Shown in pieces: positions 19,377 to 31,734 of a stretch of DNA of 64,000 nucleotides. The notes under the pieces were generated by a model. It did not search any database, had not been told where the DNA came from, and saw only the letters and a list, made by a program, of their open reading frames with translations. Source of the DNA: Rhipicephalus microplus (Eukaryota > Arthropoda > Arachnida > Ixodida > Ixodidae); assembly GCF_043290135.1 (NCBI RefSeq), contig NC_134702.1:86886317-86950316 (forward strand). The letters are read 5' to 3'. Each line of letters opens with the position of its first letter. Position 1 is the stretch's first letter. The translations under genes and the position numbers were made by a program.

Positions 19377-22280
19377 TAATTTTCCTCTAATGCACTGACT
19401 AAGAAGTGCTCACGTATACTAATGCCCAATTATTTGTCTAATGCATCTTAAATTACTTCCTGACATTTCTCGTAACATTATTTAATTTAGCGTTAGATAA
19501 TAGATTTAGCCTCAAAATTATACTGAACATAACAAACAGCTGAGTCTGCTGTCAAGTATGCGATTTAAAAGACAGGGTGTACAAGCACGGATAAAAGAAT
19601 CAGTTGCGACACCAGCTACGCCGTTTGTGGTGTCAAGGCATCTGTCCGAGTTTGCGCAATTTACCGAATGAAATCTTATGGCTTGATTCTTTCCAGCTGT
19701 CTCTAATTTTGGCTTATACGTGAGAAACAGTAGATAAGAACGACGGTAACTTATAGTAAGAATTCTCATTTTATTTTGATTCTTCCTCTATGCTTCAAGT
19801 GGCTGGTAAGGTATTGTCGAATAAATATACAAGTAATGAAAATGCTTGTACGTCGATTCTTTTCTGTGTCGTGCAACGCATATGAAGGCGAAGCATGAAC
19901 ATTGTAACTCGGAAGAGCGAAAGCTTGGCAGCGCCAGTCTTTCATCTCAGGGCAACGCGGAGGACCACACGCGTGGACAAAATATACCTCGTACGAGGCG
20001 CCCGTCTACGTTGAATTTCTCTGTATACTAATGCTATGCTATGTGCTAGATGTGGACACATAAAGGAAAACACAGATACAAACTGAGCAGAATGTCGCTC
20101 TATGGGAGTCGGTACTCTTGAAGTAATCACTACGGTACTCTTGGAAACATGGTACATTGGAGTCATCACTGTTATTTCCATGTTTTTGTGCAGTTCAAAG
20201 GTACCTCAATCAAATCCTCAGCTTATTTTTTGAATGTCACCGATGCCTCGTCTGCCAATCTTACTTCAAAATAATAAACGAGGCGTAGGTTAGTAACCTG
20301 CCTTCAGCAGAATGTAGCGAATGAACAGCTGTCTCTCTTGAAAGTAAATACCACGACATATTCATCTGAACAATGAGAATGTTGATCTGCTGCTATGGCA
20401 GACACTTAGAGGCAATCACCAACGTTTTGTAATACCACACACTTCTGCTTTATTGATGTAGGCCTACACATCGAGATGTGATCATACAGACGGCGTTGCT
20501 TTTTGCTGTCTTTGTTCTTTCTTTACCTTGAGTGTGTGACTATGACCAGTTGTTTTCTCGGAATCACAGAATAGGGCAGAATACTTGCGGACCAACACCG
20601 TTTAATTTATATGCCGCTGTCTTCAGCTGAAATTCCACCTGCAGGTTAATGCAGCTAAGCTATAGTTAACGTAATACACAAGACGATGCTAATATTGGAA
20701 AACAGAACATATGCGACAAATAATTTATTTTTATTTATGAAAACACGAATTACTGATATTTAAATAAAAAAGCACGTCGAAGTGGTCTATCCATTGCATG
20801 CATTGCTATTCATTGGCAGACCCAAAAAGTAACCGAATAATGACCAAACACGTGATGTCTTGCCGGTGCGAGCCGATGTTTTTATAACTAGAGCGTGATA
20901 AAACTTATCGCATTTATTTCCTCAGCGTCATGCGATTAATCCCACGAAGTGGTCACCGTTGTGGTGAAAGCTTTGACAAATAATTTTATCATCTCCGTTA
21001 CAATAGAAGCGTAATATGCAAAGTTAGTACTTTGCATTACTTTTAATTCACCAGCCAGTGGAAAAGTTCAATTTCGGATAAAATTAGACACAGAAAATTT
21101 TTGCTGATGGCAGCAATGAAGAAATAAAAGCCTGTCCGCTAATTTGCGGCATAAAGGAGCGCTATTGTGCAAGCATATCTACGTTTCTGTAAAGCTATAT
21201 ACGAGGAAAACGAGAAAAAAGGAAGGCAGGGAGGTTAACCAGATGCTAGTATCCGGTATGCTAGCCTACACTGGTGTTGGGGAATAGGGGGTTGAAAGAG
21301 AGAGAGAGTGTGTGTGTTAAAATATAAATAAGAGCAAAACATGGACATAAACGCACACACAAAATCACTCCACTCAGACACGTTCTTACAGGCCAGTACG
21401 CAAAAAGTCCAGAGGCGCTTGCACGGCCTTCTTTTGTGACGAGCAGTACGTTACTGCTATGATTGTTACACGACTCCGAGATGATTACTTCCGTGAGCGT
21501 GCTGTAGCGTGGTTCTTGAATGACCTACATTCAATCTCTGCAGTGCGTCACGCAGGACATCACGGATCGTTTCCTCACCGAAAGAAAGAGAGGGTAGTTG
21601 CATTTCGGCTGAAAATGATTCTTGAGATAATGAGATTAGGGATAGACAGTACAAGGAAATGCGCTTTGCTTATATTTTTCATTCTACTGCTTATTTTGGG
21701 ATGTCTTGCACAGCATTGATGAAGTAATTCTTTCTGACGGGACGTCACAGTCCAGGAGAGAGCGTAGGGAAGATATATCGTTTGATTTTTTTTTTGGCGC
21801 GAAATTCAATTCAACATGCCCTCATTTCTTGCGTGTACCAGACTACATTAAGAAAAACGCAGTAGGGCTCAGATTGACGAACATACATTACTCATTCTTA
21901 GTATATAATTACTTGAAAAGAATAGGTTTCCGAAGAATAACGAAACAGAAAACTTCACGCGCCACTGGCGCTGACTGCGATAAAAAAGACTCGAGGCGGC
22001 CAGTTCATTTTTTTTATTTCAGCAATTTCTTCAGCATGACCATTCTTTTTCAGCTAGGCTTAATATGCCCGAGCTCGGAAAAATTGGAGGATGTCATTTG
22101 CGTTCGCGGAAAGTAAAAAAAAAATCTTTGTTCTCATGTGGCACATTCAATTTTCCTCTGCGCGTACGAGACTGCAAATTCATATCCTGGAAAGATCTAA
22201 GTAGGAGGTGCGCTGCCTGCACTATACTGGGCAGCCACGTCGTGCATCGGACGTTCAAGAAATGTTGTGCATGCATTATT
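19377..22280. other. intergenic, no gene recognised
   Basis: A/T-rich sequence with many short open frames and no protein family signature. The segment at about 21215-21320 (gggaggttaaccagatgc, then a GGGG and GAGAG/TGTG tail) looks like a tick interspersed repeat I have seen in similar DNA, but I cannot define its ends. Confidence 0.4.
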
Positions 22281-22284
22281 AATA

Positions 22285-22567
22285 TATCCCTCTGTCTCTC
22301 ACTGTTTCTCTCTCTTTCTTCCTTCTTTCCTTTTTTCTTTCCTTCCTTCCTTCCCTCCTTTTCTCTCTTCTTCCTTTCCTCGCTGCTTTCTTTCCTCCTT
22401 TCTGCCTTCCTTCTTTTCTGCCTTCCTTCCCTCCATTCTTCCCTCCTTCTTTCCTTCCCTCCTTCTTTCCTTCCCTCCTTCTCTCCTTTCTTTCTTTCTT
22501 CCTTCCTTCCTTCCTTCCTTCCTTCCCTCCTTCCATCCTTCCTTCTTTCTTTGTTTCTTTCTTTGTT
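22285..22567. repeat. polypyrimidine (TTCC/TTTC)n tract
   Basis: About 280 bp of almost uninterrupted C/T on the plus strand, built of TTCC, TTTC and CCTT units. Frames on both strands are open because of base composition (Ser/Phe/Leu or Lys/Glu/Arg runs), not coding. Such tracts can form triplex DNA. Confidence 0.92.
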
Positions 22568-22595
22568 TTGCATATTACAAGCATGAAATAATACT

Positions 22596-22806
22596 AATAC
22601 TTGGGGTTTCACATTATGATTATGAGAGACGCCGCAGCGGACAGCTCCGATGTTTCGACCATAATGCGTTCTTTGGCGTGCACTGCATCGCACAGCACAC
22701 TGGACTATATGCCATTAGGCCTGCATCGAAACACAACCACTATGGCCAGGATCGAACCAGCGACCTTCTGGTCAGACGGCGAGCACCACAAGCACTGTTC
22801 CACCGA
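22596..22806 (-). mobile_element. tRNA-derived SINE (Ruka-like), diverged copy
   Basis: It shares ttatgattatgagagacgccg and the order of later segments with the well-preserved copy at 50841-51078. The B-box region (ggatcgaacc on the plus strand) is recognisable. Strongly diverged. Confidence 0.65.
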
Positions 22807-23547
22807 AGTGCACATGCACAGGCGGAATGAGCTACAGCTGCGGCATTTCGTACGGAAGACTAAGGGAACAGCGAACACAAAGAAATGATAGGCGTAACAA
22901 CTCGGTGAATAACCATTTACTAGACGCTTTTCCATTACTTTCTACTTTTCTTACGCTGAGAACTCGCGTATTGCGGCGTTCGCAATGGTAGACCCGAAGA
23001 ACAGTGAACGCGGGCAAAAAAACGAGTCTGGGAACGAACACTGGCTTTGAACCGAAACTCGCCGATCCCGGAGACGACCCTGCTGGCGAATTTTACGGTG
23101 TAGTTCACCATTATCCCCTCCCGCTCCACGTCAGTTGAACTCAATTCATTATGCATTCGGTTTTCGCAAACCAGGACTATTCAACTTCTTTAGAGAATAC
23201 CTCTTTCGCGGAGCTCATATTATGATGGTTTTCTTTGTGCACCGTCTGAACGTTTCTAAAAGGGTATGGGGTAAAATCTTCGGAGTGCAGGGACCATAGC
23301 GTTGTCTCTTATGTGGGCCGCTTAGAATATTCAAAATAAATATCAGTGGGTTACAAGCAAAAAAGCAAAGAAAGCGTTATGCTGCCTTTCTTTTTCATGT
23401 GAACGAGGACCCTTTGGTATAGTGAGCGCCCATTGTCTCAATTAGGACTTCTGTCATACATTCATCCCATATATTCTGCGTGGACGTCTAGCTTGTCTTG
23501 CCACTGAAGATTACTTGAATGATCGGGAACATGATTGTAACTTTGAC

Positions 23548-23690
23548 ACTTCCCATTGTCGGACGTGCTATTCGAAGGTCGCAGGTTCGGTTCCTGCCGG
23601 GGGCACGTTATCGTTTTGTCCACATTTCTTTCTTCGCATTTGCGTTACATTTACTATCCCTAACATATCCTATACTTTCCGTGGCCGGAT
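23548..23690 (+). repeat. SINE-like tRNA-derived fragment
   Basis: A B-box-like segment (ggttcggttcc) within ggtcgcaggttcggttcctg, followed by a GGGGGCACGTTATCGTTTTG tail, resembles a tRNA-headed interspersed repeat distinct from the Ruka-like SINE. The A-box part (gtcggacgtgctattcgaag) is poor. It is not a functional tRNA. Confidence 0.5.
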
Positions 23691-24003
23691 CGTCTGTTAG
23701 TTCTCAATCGTATTGAGCCTACAAAAAAAAACAAGTATAAGAACACTTAAATTTACATTGCTTTCCTTTATATACCACTTTCTATTTATAGGTAGCTATC
23801 ATACTTTGCACAATTCAAATGGCACTTAAAACATAATGAAAAGACGTTTAAGAAGAAGCTTCTTATCGCGTTTATCGCTTTGTATTCCATGCGCGATGAT
23901 TGTTGAACACAACAAATACATTTACTTTTGCAAAGTGCACCAAGACGAAAAGGACAGGAAATAATTACAAGCATCACCTGGACATTCGTAGGCTTGACCG
24001 ATA

Positions 24004-24190
24004 ATGATTTGATCGAAATGTAAGATGTAACGTCCTAAAATCACCATATCGTTATCAGAGACGCCATAGAGAAAGGCTCTGAAAATTTCGACCGCCTCGG
24101 GTTTTTTAACGTGCACCAAATCTGACCTGCAATTGGTGGCTGCAATTTCGACTCCATCGAAAATCCAGCCACCGCCGATCCCAGCTGCGG
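24004..24190 (-). mobile_element. tRNA-derived SINE (Ruka-like), old copy without intact head
   Basis: Segments taacgtcctaaaatcaccat, agagacgcca, atttcgaccgcctcgggttt and cgtgcacc match the tail half of the SINE at 50841-51078. The tRNA-like head is degraded beyond 24170. Confidence 0.65.
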
Positions 24191-25732
24191 ATTCTCCACC
24201 TTCTATATAAACAATTCAATTAGAGCAGCTGGTTAAGTAGATGGCTGTTACCCAGAAAGAAATGCCTAGACTGATTACTGAACCGCAATATGAACTGTTA
24301 CACGAACCAACTGATTAGCGGCCGACTACAGTTAGTGACGATCAATTGGGTGACACCCACAAGACTGCGTCAGTGCGTCAGTGGTGGTTTCTTTTACTAA
24401 TTAAAGGTCACGTGAAACTACAGCTGCATTCAAACGTATAACCCAAGAATATATTGTGTTACAAGCGTTGCGGTAGTGCCTGGTTTCAACCATGATGCAT
24501 ACAACTTTGCTGTTGCTACATTTGCACGAGCACTCATATAAAGTAACAAATGAAATGCTCTTTAAGTAAGGTAATTATCAATCCGAGAATGCTCAAATAT
24601 CTCACAGGTTGCTGTCACATGAGAGTCAAGGTTTTACTCGAGAATAACGAGTTTCCACTGGGGAAGAAGAAAAAAAGGTACACTGAAATTATTCGAAGTT
24701 CACAAATTACCGTTATGCGACCACCCCGTAATACTGATCTTCAACAGAAAGAAAAGAAGAAGCCACTTTCTCTCACTGATATTTACAGAAATGTTATGTA
24801 CACCCCGGAAAAAGAACCCGAAACGCACTTGGAGCGAAACTCGTAGGTAGCTGTTTCGATCGAAGGTGAGATGCCGTAATTTAACAAACGCATACAGTAT
24901 ACAAATAAACTTTGGTTTATAAAGCTCAGTGATTGCCTTTTTTTTCGGTAATCCAAGCAGTGATTTTCACCCTAATGTCGAAACATTCGCAACGAATAAA
25001 AAAAAGTACACCTTGCATACGCATTGTTTCTGACAAAAAAAAATGCTTCAGAACGATGCGTGATTGTGTGAATAAAAACGCGTGAAAATTACCGTTTCGG
25101 GAAGAAGAGTGCCACTTGCACTGTGCCAGGTACTAAAAATGGATGATTTCAAAAGCTCTTATTTCTTAACGCTTGAATCTTTCGGGTAACGAAATTTGGC
25201 AGCACGTGTCGAGGAATACAAAGGCATACAGAAGTGGCAATATCTGCCAGGAAAAACCGCCACGCCTGCGCGGAACGCGCAGCCTAGTCACAGCGAAAGC
25301 TGAAAAAACGGGCTTTCAGAGCCCTCTATTTGGGTAATTGCTACGAGCCCATTTTCAGGGTACCAACTACGTCATAAATATTATTATCTGTGTTGTAGAC
25401 CGGCATCCAGAATGCTATCCTTGGTCATTCTTCGGAGAAGCGTGGTATCCGCTATATACACACTCGCCAGGAATTTCGCGCCAATTTTTCATGCAGTGAC
25501 TGAAAACGATGAGGAATTCGGCATGAAGTGGGTATGCGCCACAATTAATGGGTGATCAGGAACAAGCTTTTGCAATGTTGGACCATTGGACGAACCACCT
25601 GTCACGCTATTCGTATTGTGTGACACCTGGTTGCCTTTTAGTGTTCTAAAACACTTAATTATTCATATTCACGCGATTGCTTTTCCGAGAGGAAGCCTGG
25701 CTAAGGCAAGTTTGCAAACGATTTCAAAGCAC

Positions 25733-25805
25733 CGATGTGTCTTAGCGGTAGAATGCGAGGCTGGAATGTAGGGGACTCGGGTTCAAATTCCATGAGGTTC
25801 CTAAT
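25733..25805 (+). pseudogene. tRNA-like relic (tRNA-Gly-like head)
   Basis: The spacing of an A-box-like CTTAGCGGTAGAATGC and a B-box-like GGGTTCAAATTCC resembles tRNA-Gly, but the acceptor and anticodon stems do not pair well. Most likely a SINE head or tRNA pseudogene. Confidence 0.45.
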
Positions 25806-26679
25806 GTTGCTATTTACCGAGTTTTTTATCATTTCATGCGATAGTTGTTATGGACACCGGGGGCGACTATGGACAAGTACGGCGCCACACGTGACACTCG
25901 TTGTGATCCCACAATGGCTTTCGCTGTAAAAGAATGCTAATAATTCGGCGCATATTTTTATAACTTCATTTCATTTTCTACGATACCGCAAAAGTTCAGA
26001 TTACATGACCTACATTTGGACTCCTCTGCTCGAATAAGTATACGGCTGCAAAATCGACAATTGCAGGAACGAAATATAATACACGCGTAGAAGTCAATAT
26101 GAGGCCCATAAAAACGTATTATCTAACAACACAATGAAGATTCGATGTACAGAACACTACTCACTCAGGGTGGCTACTCACTAAAGAAAACACCTCTGTA
26201 ACAGACAGACAGCTAAGACATGTCGAAAAAAAATCGGCATATCCCACGTACCTAGTAATCAATGTTTGCGAAGCATGCTGAGGGAACGTGACCGTGTTGC
26301 CATTTTTTGTTGAGCGACACGTCATGAAATGCCGCTACATATATGTACATATGTTACACGCACAGACATATGTTGAACTGTTGCAGATGTTTGCATATTC
26401 AGTTGTTTGCACTTGCGCGTCGGTGACAACTGGAACATGCGTATTAGGCAAACCACAAGTTGATATTAAGTGCTGATGCTCGCGAGGATGCTGGCCCTGG
26501 ACACTGCTACTTAAATAAACAGTGCGTTTCAACTAACCACAAATAATATTAACCCGACGTGACCGCTGTAGCAAAGAAGTACCTATGTAGCGTTTTAAAA
26601 ATTGGGTAGGCAGCCCTGCAACCACTATTGACATTTCACGAAGATTGGCGTCTATTTGAAAAGTAGTTCCGAAACCTGG

Positions 26680-26760
26680 CGTAGCTCTGTGGTAAAATGC
26701 TTCATTGTCACGTAGAATATTTCGGCTTGATTCTAGCTGGTACCCTGACATTTATTATTT
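26680..26760 (+). repeat. tRNA-derived SINE head (tRNA-Gly-like), relic
   Basis: GGCGTAGCTCTGTGGTAAAATGC has the form of an A-box region and TTCGGCTTGATTCTAGC that of a degraded B box. A tail ccctgacatttattattt follows. The layout matches a tRNA-Gly-like interspersed repeat rather than a working tRNA. Confidence 0.5.
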
Positions 26761-27394
26761 GCAATCGTCGGGTCGAAGCTAACGAACTCATTCTCTTCTT
26801 CGTACATATACAGACACATATACCCAGCCCTATTGACATCTACGTGTACCTCTTGCAAGACACAGACCGCAACCTTGGACCACATAATCTGGGGATGCAG
26901 CGAGGAGCCTCCTCCACTAAACCTTCTAAGACAGTCACCTTCAAGTGAGCCTGGGAGAGAATCCTCACGACCACAAGCATGAACATTCAGCTCGGGGCCA
27001 TCAAACACGCTGACGAGGTGGCGACCAGGCATGGCCTGACAGTCCTCGTCACTTAGGAAACCGTCAGCTGCCTGAATAAAGTTCTTTTCTACTACCACCG
27101 ATGTCGGGTATTCCTTAACCTTCGCGCGTTAAAATTGCCCATGTGGGTTCTCGTCGTACCAGGGTAGATACTAAGTGTCAATCACCTGTGTTACATACCA
27201 GTGGCACATGCCCGCCCGGGAGTATGCGCCACTGTCTGGCGGGAAGTGTTAGACGATGTACGCGACGGGAATGTGACATTATTCATGTTTGGACCTGCGC
27301 GTCCTATTCGTCAAACCATCTTACCCTCCCATGTTAATTTCGGTTCACGCGAAGTTAAGGGGGTGATTACGAGAGCACTCAAACGTAAGCGGCT

Positions 27395-27647
<253 letters not shown>

Positions 27648-28620
27648 TGGTCAAAATCACCGAAGTGTGCTGAGAAATGCTTCGCATTTAAAATGCCCAC
27701 ATCTACCCAAAGGGAAGCGTGAGGAAATGCCAATGCATTTTTTGAGCCAAGAGAGGGTACCATTGCCGTCAGACAATCATCTCACCGACTTCTGCCATCA
27801 CCTTGAGAGATGCCCAGCCAGCACGCGGCCAGCACCACCCCTTATGTAACACCCCCCCTGTGGGGTCTTTAAGGAAATAAAGTGAAAGTGAAAGTGAAAG
27901 AGAGAGAGAGAGGCGCGCTTCACTTCATCGATCGGGAGAGTGTGGCGCATGGAGAAGAGAGGCCGAACAGCGATAGAAGGAGTGGCGAAGCACTGCCCCT
28001 CTCATTGTAACTGACAGCCATAATGCCAGCGTCTTATCAACACAAACACTACACAAACGCTGGCAGGACAAACACTACAAACGCGTTTCAAACGCATTGC
28101 GTTGAGGCAGTGGGAAGCCGCTTTAAAGCCAAAAAGGTGGGGACCCCGGTTGCTAGGGGCGAGGATAAGCATGCGCGCCCGCAGCTGTTGCTGACAGCTG
28201 CCGACGCCGAAGCGTGACATGGCGGGGGCTCCAGTTGCTAGGGGTGCGCGCGCCTGCAGCTCTTGCTACGGTAGATAGCGATAAATGGATCCTGACGGAC
28301 GCCTGACTATAGCCCGACTAAGAAATGCATTCGCATTTAAAAAGTCCCCGGACCAAGGGACCTGCCCACATTGGGCGAAGAACACTTTCACACCGTTTCC
28401 TTAAACAAGCATTTATTTTTTCTTGCTGTCAACAAATGGTCATCTGCCAGCGCGGTGGGATCATTTGAGAGGGACATGTGAGTTATAATTTGCATTTCGG
28501 CAAACGGGCTATGGTAAGGTTGTCTCCTTTCAGCATAATGAATTTATGCGTACAGGTCTGATCGCCTTTGCTTTTTTAATGATGAAGATCACTGCTGCAC
28601 TTCGCTGCACAGTCGAACCC
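27648..28620. other. intergenic with repeat tails; no gene recognised
   Basis: A repeat-family end (gctgagaaatgcttcgcatttaaaa, 27668-27693) is followed by a GTGAAA/GAGA simple run (about 27880-27912) after an AATAAA-like tail. A second end of the same family (taagaaatgcattcgc) lies at about 28319. The GC-rich part 28080-28260 has short open frames only. Confidence 0.4.
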
Positions 28621-29010
28621 AAATCAGTGGTCATGAAACTCAAGCGCCAGGCATTCGGCCATGACCCAGCTCTCGCAAGCGTTCCTTCAGTAGACGTTGG
28701 AGCTCCATCCGCTCCATGAGCAGCTGTAACAGTAGCAGATTCATATGTAGGTGCTCAAGCTTGACTAGCAGGAACTGGTGTCGTAACTCTAGGACAAGAA
28801 GCTGGTGCTCATGCAGTTGCATGAGCAGCCAGTGTTCCTGCAGTCGGAACACCATCCGTTGCTCCAACGATAGGATCCGTGCCATCTGGAGTACCTGCGG
28901 TGACGAGAACGGGCTGGTGGACTTCTCTGTTCGGTGGAAGCAGCAGGCGATATGGCAAGCCTTCTACTTTTTGCGGGAGTGTAACCGTTTGCTGTAGTCG
29001 CTGTGACAAG
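28620..29010 (-). pseudogene. possible degenerate Ala/Pro/Thr-rich coding relic
   Basis: On the minus strand one frame reads as a Pro/Thr/Ala-rich protein (LPQKVEGLPYRLLLPP, then GATDGVPTAGTLAAHATA) and continues in the same style beyond two TGA codons, each of which could be a mutated GGA. The other minus frame gives a Leu-rich helix-like translation. I cannot tell which frame, if any, was coding, and I recognise no family. Confidence 0.25.
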
Positions 29011-29089
29011 AACGAACGAACGCCTTCGGACTTGACAATGATGGTGGTAATTCCTTATTTCATGCCTTGTACCCACTACTAGGGGATTG

Positions 29090-29345
29090 GTGAAAAAATT
29101 GGCAGATCCCACGTACAGTGGGAATCGATTATATGCGAAGCAGGAATAAGAGAGGTTGATATGTTACTCTAAAATCAGCACAACGTTACGAGGTCAAGGT
29201 ATATGATGGCGTACATGACGTCCGTGTCGTGATTAAAATGTTTGGATGGGTGGCTTACTTTCGTCATCTATTAGAGTAACGTGATATCAAATTTAGTAAA
29301 TGTGGAGCTAGCGAAACGGCCGTGAACACGCTCAGTGTGTTGCCA
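29090..29345 (+). repeat. fragment of the satellite-like interspersed repeat
   Basis: Matches the start of the copy at 41236 (cagatcccacgtacagtggg, then catgacgtccgtgtcgtga, then gtggagctagcgaaacggcc). Ends near 29345. Confidence 0.7.
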
Positions 29346-29399
29346 TGTTCTTACACGACAGAGTGAAGTGATCGCTGAACGTCACTTCCTTTAGCATCA

Positions 29400-29660
29400 C
29401 ATGACCAGCCCCGGTGCAAGGAAGTTCTTCTACAGCATTCGTCTTGTTATGCAACAAAGCCTGGCAGTTGCGTGGAGTGTGATCAGTTGCTTGGCAACTT
29501 TGACACTTGGGCGGGCACTTACGCTCAGGGCAACCGCGTGAGATGTGGCCGTGATGGTTGAAGAGATGGTTGGTCTCACCGAGATGGTTGACAAATGGCA
29601 ATTCCAGGCGTCGATCTCCTCCCTCAATCGAGGCAATGGTCCCTTTACTTGGCATAGGCA
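29400..29660 (-). pseudogene. CCHC zinc-knuckle protein fragment (retroelement gag/ORF1-like)
   Basis: The minus frame contains GHISRGCPERKCPPKCQSC followed by a full CX2CX4HX4C knuckle (CQSCQATDHTPRNC). Paired knuckles of this kind occur in nucleocapsid and LINE ORF1 proteins. The flanks are out of frame with each other and no complete ORF survives. It adjoins the K02A2.6-like remnant but may come from another element. Confidence 0.55.
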
Positions 29661-29789
29661 GGCTTCGTTCCGAATCTCGTGATGACGCAGTGCTTCGGTT
29701 GCGAAATCCGAAAATATCCCGCCGTTCCCGTTCGATGAGCTCGGACTCCCCGATGTCGTGAAGAAGGTCGTCATTGTCGTCGTCGTCAC

Positions 29790-31400
29790 GCGCGAGAATT
29801 CAACCACGTGAGGACTTGTTCTAGCGTATGGGTAAAGTCTAAGTCGAGTTGGCAGCACAGACGCACCTTGACATAGAAATAGGCGGTCGTACTCTCGTTT
29901 CGCTGCTGCACACGCTCTTGGTGTTGCAGTTTTTGCTTTATCTGCTTCAATTGAACAGATAATCGCAGACTTGGACGCATGACATCCAATGGTGTCTTGC
30001 TTGTTCTTCCCATGAGTAACTCGCATAGTGCAGGGCCTGTTATTTCATGAAGCGTGGAGAGGTAGTGTATTAGTACCCTGGCCACTTGTGTCTTGAATTC
30101 ACCTGGTTTATTTTTCTTCAGTTCACCTTTCATAGTCTGTACTACCCGCTCTGCAGCCCCTTTGAAAGCAGGGTGATATGAAGGCACAACCATGCGATGA
30201 ATGCCATTCCTGTTCAGGAAGTCAGTGTACTGGCTGCTGGTGAATGGAGGCCCAGTGTCAGACATATTGATGTCTCGTATTCCATGTTGAGAAAAGACAG
30301 TCCTAAAGACAAAGATTGTGGCCTCTGTAGAAGGCGACAAAACTGGGCGAACTTCTACTCATTTCGAAAAAGCATCCACCATTACGAGGAAGTAGTTTAT
30401 CATGAATGGCTCTCCAAAGTCAACATAGATCTTCGACCAGGGCTTTTCAGAAAATGGCCGTGGCATAACTGATATCCTTCGGGCAGACTTATGATGCGCT
30501 TGGCAAACAGGGCAGCTCCGCACCTGGTTCTTCTCGTCATTGTCGATTTCAGGCCTCCCCACATGAGACCTGGCAATCATCTCTGATTTCTCAATACGAG
30601 GGTGACCAGCGTGCATCAGCTTAAGGTCTTGCGATTGCAGGGCCTTGGAAACAATGACATGGGCTCCCCACAAGAGGCATCCTTCGTGCAGACCCAGTCC
30701 ATTAGTCCTCGTAGTATGAGGCCCCAGTCTCCACCTACCGGAAGAGGACTCCCGGTCAGGACAGTCTCAGCCACTTGTGACAGCGAAGGATGTCTTACCA
30801 TAGTACGTCTAATGACCGCAGGTGGCAGGACATCAGGGTATGTTCGTTCTAACATGAAGAATTTCGGGCAGGCGTAGTGTCATGAACCTCAGTTGCGAGA
30901 AGAGGTAGCCAACTGAGTTTATCAGCATGACTTAGCCTACTGCCGGCCTTCTAGACTAGCTTGAATCGATAGCTTGATAGTGTTAGTGCCCACCTGAACA
31001 CTTTGTGATGCCTGACTAGGCACCACTCGACTTGAACCGAAACGTCCTAGCAATGGCTAGTGGACTGCAAAAGCAGCGAACGGCCTTCCCCACAGGTACT
31101 GATAAAATTTGCGAACACCATAAACTGAAGAAAGGCTTTTCCTACCAGTCTGACTGTAGTTTCGCTCAGCAGCAAGCATAGTGCGTGAAGCAAAAGCTAC
31201 GGGTCTTCAGTTACATCTGCTTCGGCCTCAGCCGAGGCTGCACACACTGTACAGTGACGCATCACAACTCAGTGCATATGGTTTTCAGAACAGTAGTAGG
31301 CTAGGACTGGTGCGTTTGACAAGAGCCTTTTTACCTATGATGAACGATTTTTGTTACTCTTTTCCTCAGCTCCAACTTTGCCCTTCACGAAGCAGCTGAT
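29790..31400 (-). pseudogene. degenerate Ty3/gypsy pol (K02A2.6-like): RNase H to integrase
   Basis: On the minus strand, in order: RNase H pieces (SCDASLYSVCAA; then FASRTMLAAERNYSQTGR and YQYLWGRPF, with a stop in place of the residue after FAVH), a linker with HPSLSQVAETVLTG, the integrase zinc-binding region (MHAGHPRIEKSE ... SCPVCQAHHK), and the catalytic core (WSKIYVDFGEPF, MSDTGPPFTSSQYTDF, SYHPAFKGAAERVVQT). Many stops and frame changes are present and no LTR was found. This is a lineage distinct from the three main gypsy elements, and much older. The RT and protease are missing or unrecognisable. Confidence 0.8.
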
Positions 31401-31508
31401 GCAATGGGCCCAGTCTGGTTGAGTTCTTTGACACCAATGCCCAAAGCTTGGAACCAGTTGCGCCAAGCAACAATGGAGCAGTGCCGTTCACAAGGTACAA
31501 CGGAAGGA

Positions 31509-31538
31509 CCAAGGAGGATTAAAAATAATCCTCCTTGG
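31509..31538. repeat. 13-bp perfect hairpin
   Basis: CCAAGGAGGATTA (31509-31521) and TAATCCTCCTTGG (31526-31538) are perfect inverted copies around an AAAA loop. No terminator role is expected in a eukaryote; it may be a relic of a palindromic repeat. Confidence 0.85.
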
Positions 31539-31734
31539 GAAGGACCCGTTCGTTCCACTCATACCCCACGTGAACGTTTTCCTTGGCCTTGACTTTCTCG
31601 AGCTCCCTACTAAAACCGCGCAAGAATACGTTTGAAGGCTCTGGACTTACTTCTAAAAAGGCACGTTGAAACTTCTCTGGGCAGTAACGCCGCTCAAACT
31701 TACGGGACGAAGAGAAGAAACATAAACAAGCGCT

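Larger units (their letters stand above)
22810..27390. other. intergenic, only SINE pieces and tRNA-like relics recognised
   Basis: Apart from the SINE and tRNA-like entries listed separately I see no gene. Open frames are short and without family motifs. Confidence 0.4.

Noticed and set aside
22094..22693. Lys/Glu/Arg-rich 199-codon minus frame
   Set aside because: Translation of the polypyrimidine tract; composition alone keeps it open.
31509..31538. Rho-independent terminator
   Set aside because: The hairpin is perfect, but this is eukaryotic DNA and there is no adjacent gene end.
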